DNA of 36,600 bases, from positions 1-36,600 of the forward strand of contig NZ_FOOC01000016.1 of assembly GCF_900113085.1 (NCBI RefSeq), written 5' to 3'. This DNA comes from Fontimonas thermophila. GTDB taxonomy: Bacteria > Pseudomonadota > Gammaproteobacteria > Nevskiales > Nevskiaceae. Below are positions 34,375-36,600 of the stretch, one piece after another (position 1 is the first letter of the stretch; every line of letters starts with the position of its first letter). The notes beneath the pieces are model-generated. The model had not been told where the DNA came from. It did no database searches and was given only the letters and a program-made list of their open reading frames with translations. Position numbers and translations under genes: made by a program.

Positions 34375-36090
34375 ATGCCCAACGACGCGCCGCTCCAGCA
34401 CGAGCTGCCCCTGCCCTTTCCCGAGCTGACCGGGGATCAGCCGCTTTTGCCCGCGCGCATGATCAACGAATACGTCTATTGCCCGCGGCTGGCCTATCTG
34501 GAATGGGTGCAGGGCGAGTGGGCGGACTCGCATGACACGGTGGAAGGCCGGCACCGCCACCAGCGCGTGGACCAACCCGCAGGGGAACTGCCGCCGCCGG
34601 AAGAACTCGAGGAGACCGAGCGCATCCACGCGCGCTCGCTCACGCTGTCCGCACCGCGGCTGGGGCTCATCGCCAAGATGGATCTGATCGAATCCGACGA
34701 TGGCCGCGTGGTGCCGGTGGACTACAAGAAAGGCAAACGCCCGCACGTGGCGCGCGGCGCTTACGAGCCCGAGCGGGTGCAGCTCTGCGTGCAGGGTCTG
34801 ATCCTTGAAGAAACCGGCTACGACTGCCGTGAAGGCGTGCTGTATTACTGCGAATCGCGCGAGCGCGTGCCGGTGGTCTTCGATGAAGAGCTGCGCAACC
34901 TCACCCTCTCCGCCATCCACGGCCTGCGCGGGGTGGCGCTGGGCGGGCGCATCCCGCCGCCGCTGGAAGACTCCCCCAAGTGCCCGCGCTGCTCGCTCGT
35001 GGGCATCTGCCTGCCGGACGAGGTGAACTTCCTGCGCCGCGGCGAAACTCCGCCGCGCCCGATCGCCGTGGGGCTTACGGAAGCGCTGCCGCTCTACGTG
35101 CAGGCGCACAAGGCCAAGGTGGCCAAAGCCGGCGAAACGCTGGAAATCACGGTGGACGACTCGCTGGTAGCCAAACCGCGGATCAACGAGGTGTCCCAGC
35201 TCGTGCTGCAGGGCAACGTGTACGTGACCACCCCCACGTTGCACGAACTCATGAGCCGCGAAATCCCCGTGGTCTGGACCAGCTATGGCGGCTGGTTTCT
35301 GGGCTACACCGCCGGCTTCGGCCACAAGAACGTGGAACTGCGCATCGCCCAGTATCGCGGCGCCGACGACGAGCGCGTGTGCCTGCAACTGGCCAAGGGC
35401 TGGGTGCGCGCCAAAATCCACAACGCACGCACTTTGCTCCGTCGCAACTGGCGCGGTGAATCATCGCCCGAATCCATTACCGACCGTCTCGAACACAACC
35501 TGCGTGCCGCCAGCCGCGCGCAGTCGCTTTCCGAACTGCTCGGCATCGAAGGCACAGCGGCCGCGACGTATTTCGGCGCCTTTGCACAAATGCTCAAGCG
35601 CGATGACTCTGCAAGCTTTAGCTTCGACTTCACCCAACGTACGCGTCGACCGCCGGCCGACCCTGTCAACGCCCTGCTCTCGTATGCCTATGCCTTGCTG
35701 GTGCGCGCCTGGACCGTAGCGCTCGTCACCACCGGCTTTGACCCCTATCGCGGCTTTTATCACCAGCCCCGCTATGGGCGCCCCGCGCTGGCGCTGGACA
35801 TGATGGAGCCGTTCCGTCCTTTGATCGCAGAATCCTGCGTCATCCAGGCCATCAACAACGGCGAGATTCGCCCGACGGATTTCATCGGTGGCGCGGGCCG
35901 GGTCAATCTCACGGAAGAAGGGCGCAAGCGCTTCATCGCCACCTTTGAGCGGCGCATGGGGCATGAAATCACCCATCCCCTGTTCGGCTACAAGATCAGC
36001 TACCGGCGGTTACTCGAGGTGCAGGCGCGCCTGCTCGGGCGCTTTCTGCTCGGAGAACTCACTGAAAATCCCAACTTCACCACGCGCTGA
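34375..36090 (+). CDS. cas4-cas1: Cas4-Cas1 fusion (type I-G adaptation)
   Basis: This 571-residue fusion has an N-terminal Cas4 nuclease with C36 and the cluster C203-x2-C206-x5-C212 for an iron-sulphur cluster, and D103, D116 and K118 of the RecB-like site (VDYKKG). Cas1 follows from about residue 220, with E392 (GIEGTAA), H463 and D475/E478 (YHQPRYGRPALALDMMEP). The fusion is known in type I-G systems and couples PAM checking and trimming to spacer integration. It probably has its own promoter in the 116-base divergent region. Nine bases separate it from cas2. Confidence 0.95.
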   Translation: MPNDAPLQHELPLPFPELTGDQPLLPARMINEYVYCPRLAYLEWVQGEWADSHDTVEGRHRHQRVDQPAGELPPPEELEETERIHARSLTLSAPRLGLIAKMDLIESDDGRVVPVDYKKGKRPHVARGAYEPERVQLCVQGLILEETGYDCREGVLYYCESRERVPVVFDEELRNLTLSAIHGLRGVALGGRIPPPLEDSPKCPRCSLVGICLPDEVNFLRRGETPPRPIAVGLTEALPLYVQAHKAKVAKAGETLEITVDDSLVAKPRINEVSQLVLQGNVYVTTPTLHELMSREIPVVWTSYGGWFLGYTAGFGHKNVELRIAQYRGADDERVCLQLAKGWVRAKIHNARTLLRRNWRGESSPESITDRLEHNLRAASRAQSLSELLGIEGTAAATYFGAFAQMLKRDDSASFSFDFTQRTRRPPADPVNALLSYAYALLVRAWTVALVTTGFDPYRGFYHQPRYGRPALALDMMEPFRPLIAESCVIQAINNGEIRPTDFIGGAGRVNLTEEGRKRFIATFERRMGHEITHPLFGYKISYRRLLEVQARLLGRFLLGELTENPNFTTR

Positions 36091-36099
36091 GCATCGGTC

Positions 36100-36390
36100 A
36101 TGGACGAGCATCTTTACCTGATTACCTACGACATCTGCGACGACAAACGCCTGCGCCATGTCCACAAGCTGCTCAAAGGCTATGGCGAGTGGGTGCAGCT
36201 CTCCGTGTTCCAATGCCGGCTTTCGCGGCGGCGGCTCGCCGAGTTGCAACAGTTGCTGGATGGTGCCATCGTGGACCGGCATGACCACGTGTTGATCATG
36301 GATCTGGGTCCGGCGGATCAGGTCAAGCCGCGGATCATCAGCCTGGGCAAGGCTTTTGAGACTGTGAGGCGCGAACCCGTCATCGTCTGA
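36100..36390 (+). CDS. cas2: Cas2
   Basis: This 96-residue Cas2 has the ferredoxin-like pattern YLITYDICDDKRL with the conserved Asp, then GEWVQLSVFQCRL. Cas2 forms the core of the Cas1-Cas2 integrase that inserts new spacers. It directly follows cas4-cas1 and is the last gene of the adaptation unit. The array leader begins after it. Confidence 0.95.
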   Translation: MDEHLYLITYDICDDKRLRHVHKLLKGYGEWVQLSVFQCRLSRRRLAELQQLLDGAIVDRHDHVLIMDLGPADQVKPRIISLGKAFETVRREPVIV

Positions 36391-36431
36391 TGATGAGTGG
36401 ACAGCGAGGCAGTCTTGAAGGCTGCCCAGCG

Positions 36432-36479
36432 GTTGCGAGCGCTGCGGTGGTGCGCCGTTCCCCGTGCAGCGCTCGCAAC
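36432..36479 (+). repeat. 14-bp inverted repeat upstream of boxA
   Basis: GTTGCGAGCGCTGC (36432-36445) and its perfect complement (36466-36479) flank a 20-base loop. The 12-base core CAGCGCTCGCAA occurs a second time in direct orientation at 36569-36580. As RNA it would form a stable stem that ends six bases before the boxA site, like the boxB-boxA order in rRNA leaders. It could also be an integrase or host-factor site. Confidence 0.7.
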
Positions 36480-36485
36480 GAGCTA

Positions 36486-36496
36486 ACTCTTTAACA
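36486..36496 (+). promoter_or_regulatory. boxA-like antitermination site
   Basis: ACTCTTTAACA matches 10 of 11 bases of the boxA consensus (GCTCTTTAACA) bound by NusB/NusE in rRNA leaders. boxA sites are also known upstream of CRISPR arrays, where they prevent Rho-dependent termination of long untranslated pre-crRNA. The location just after cas2 suits this second role. Confidence 0.6.
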
Positions 36497-36600
36497 ATTT
36501 GGATATTTTTCTGTAGCATTGGCGTGCCGACGGGGCCCAAGGTGTGACGGCCTGCCTCACCCACGGGCCAGCGCTCGCAAACTCGCGCAGTGATGGTTTG

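Larger units (their letters stand above)
36391..36600 (+). other. Probable CRISPR leader (array beyond right edge)
   Basis: The 210 bases after cas2 hold no gene. They contain a strong hairpin, a boxA-like site and an AT-rich stretch (around 36487-36516) unlike the surrounding GC-rich DNA, which is what a CRISPR leader shows. No complete repeat-spacer unit can be seen before the window ends, so an array is only expected, not shown. An rRNA operon leader is a less likely alternative. Confidence 0.55.

Noticed and set aside
36432-36479. The inverted repeat as a rho-independent terminator of cas2
   Set aside because: The loop is long (20 bases) and no T-run follows the stem; the nearby boxA argues for a leader role instead.
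36391-36600. A CRISPR array within the window
   Set aside because: No direct repeat of 28-37 bases with spacers is present; only leader-like sequence is visible before the edge.
36486-36600. Start of an rRNA operon leader
   Set aside because: boxA occurs there too, but no rRNA or tRNA sequence is seen and the site lies directly after cas2, where a CRISPR leader is expected. It stays possible because the window ends.

Overview
The window looks like chromosomal DNA of a GC-rich proteobacterium. Two TonB-dependent outer-membrane receptors, a lipoprotein signal and Shine-Dalgarno-led operons all point to a Gram-negative cell. The catabolic gene set suggests a polycyclic lipid (steroid-like) degrader, perhaps a gammaproteobacterium of the Solimonas/Steroidobacter kind; that placement is inference only.

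Left part (about 1-23,800): a steroid-type catabolic island. At the extreme left edge a fragment of a cellulose-synthase-like gene on the minus strand abuts a 5'-truncated ketosteroid-isomerase-like gene on the plus strand. Then follow a SnoaL-like protein, a TonB receptor with a KshA-like Rieske oxygenase, a GH5 lipoprotein, a secreted alpha/beta hydrolase with a GlyGly-CTERM-like tail, and an operon of an HsaA-like flavin monooxygenase, a ketosteroid-dehydrogenase-like flavoprotein and an SDR. Next come a decayed YVTN propeller gene, an Old-Yellow-Enzyme-like oxidoreductase, a minus-strand SDR/methyltransferase/epoxide-hydrolase-like group, and a second TonB receptor. The last operon holds a second flavoprotein dehydrogenase, an SDR, a FadD3-like CoA ligase and another SDR. 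KshA-, KstD-, HsaA- and FadD3-like enzymes together resemble ring B/A opening and C/D-ring activation of steroids, but the reductase partners and the ring-cleaving dioxygenase are absent here.

Right part (about 23,866-36,600): rmuC, preceded by a possible 22-codon leader ORF, runs straight into a type I-G (formerly I-U) CRISPR-Cas locus: cas3 (HD domain at the C-terminus), csx17/cas8g, csb1/cas7, csb2/cas5-cas6, then a cas4-cas1 fusion and cas2. After cas2 comes a probable CRISPR leader with a 14-bp hairpin and a boxA-like antitermination site; any array lies beyond the right edge.

The most unusual feature is that two different nucleotidyltransferase (NT) systems are woven into this one CRISPR locus. 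A small NT gene sits between cas3 and csx17, joined to both by ATGA overlaps, and Csx17 carries about 50-70 extra N-terminal residues that resemble the small protein normally encoded next to this NT type. Csx17 may therefore be a fusion of a CRISPR effector subunit with the partner of an adjacent toxin-like enzyme. Separately, a hepT-mntA (HEPN-MNT) toxin-antitoxin pair lies inverted between the interference and adaptation modules. This suggests that the locus is guarded, or linked to a dormancy response, by NT modules.
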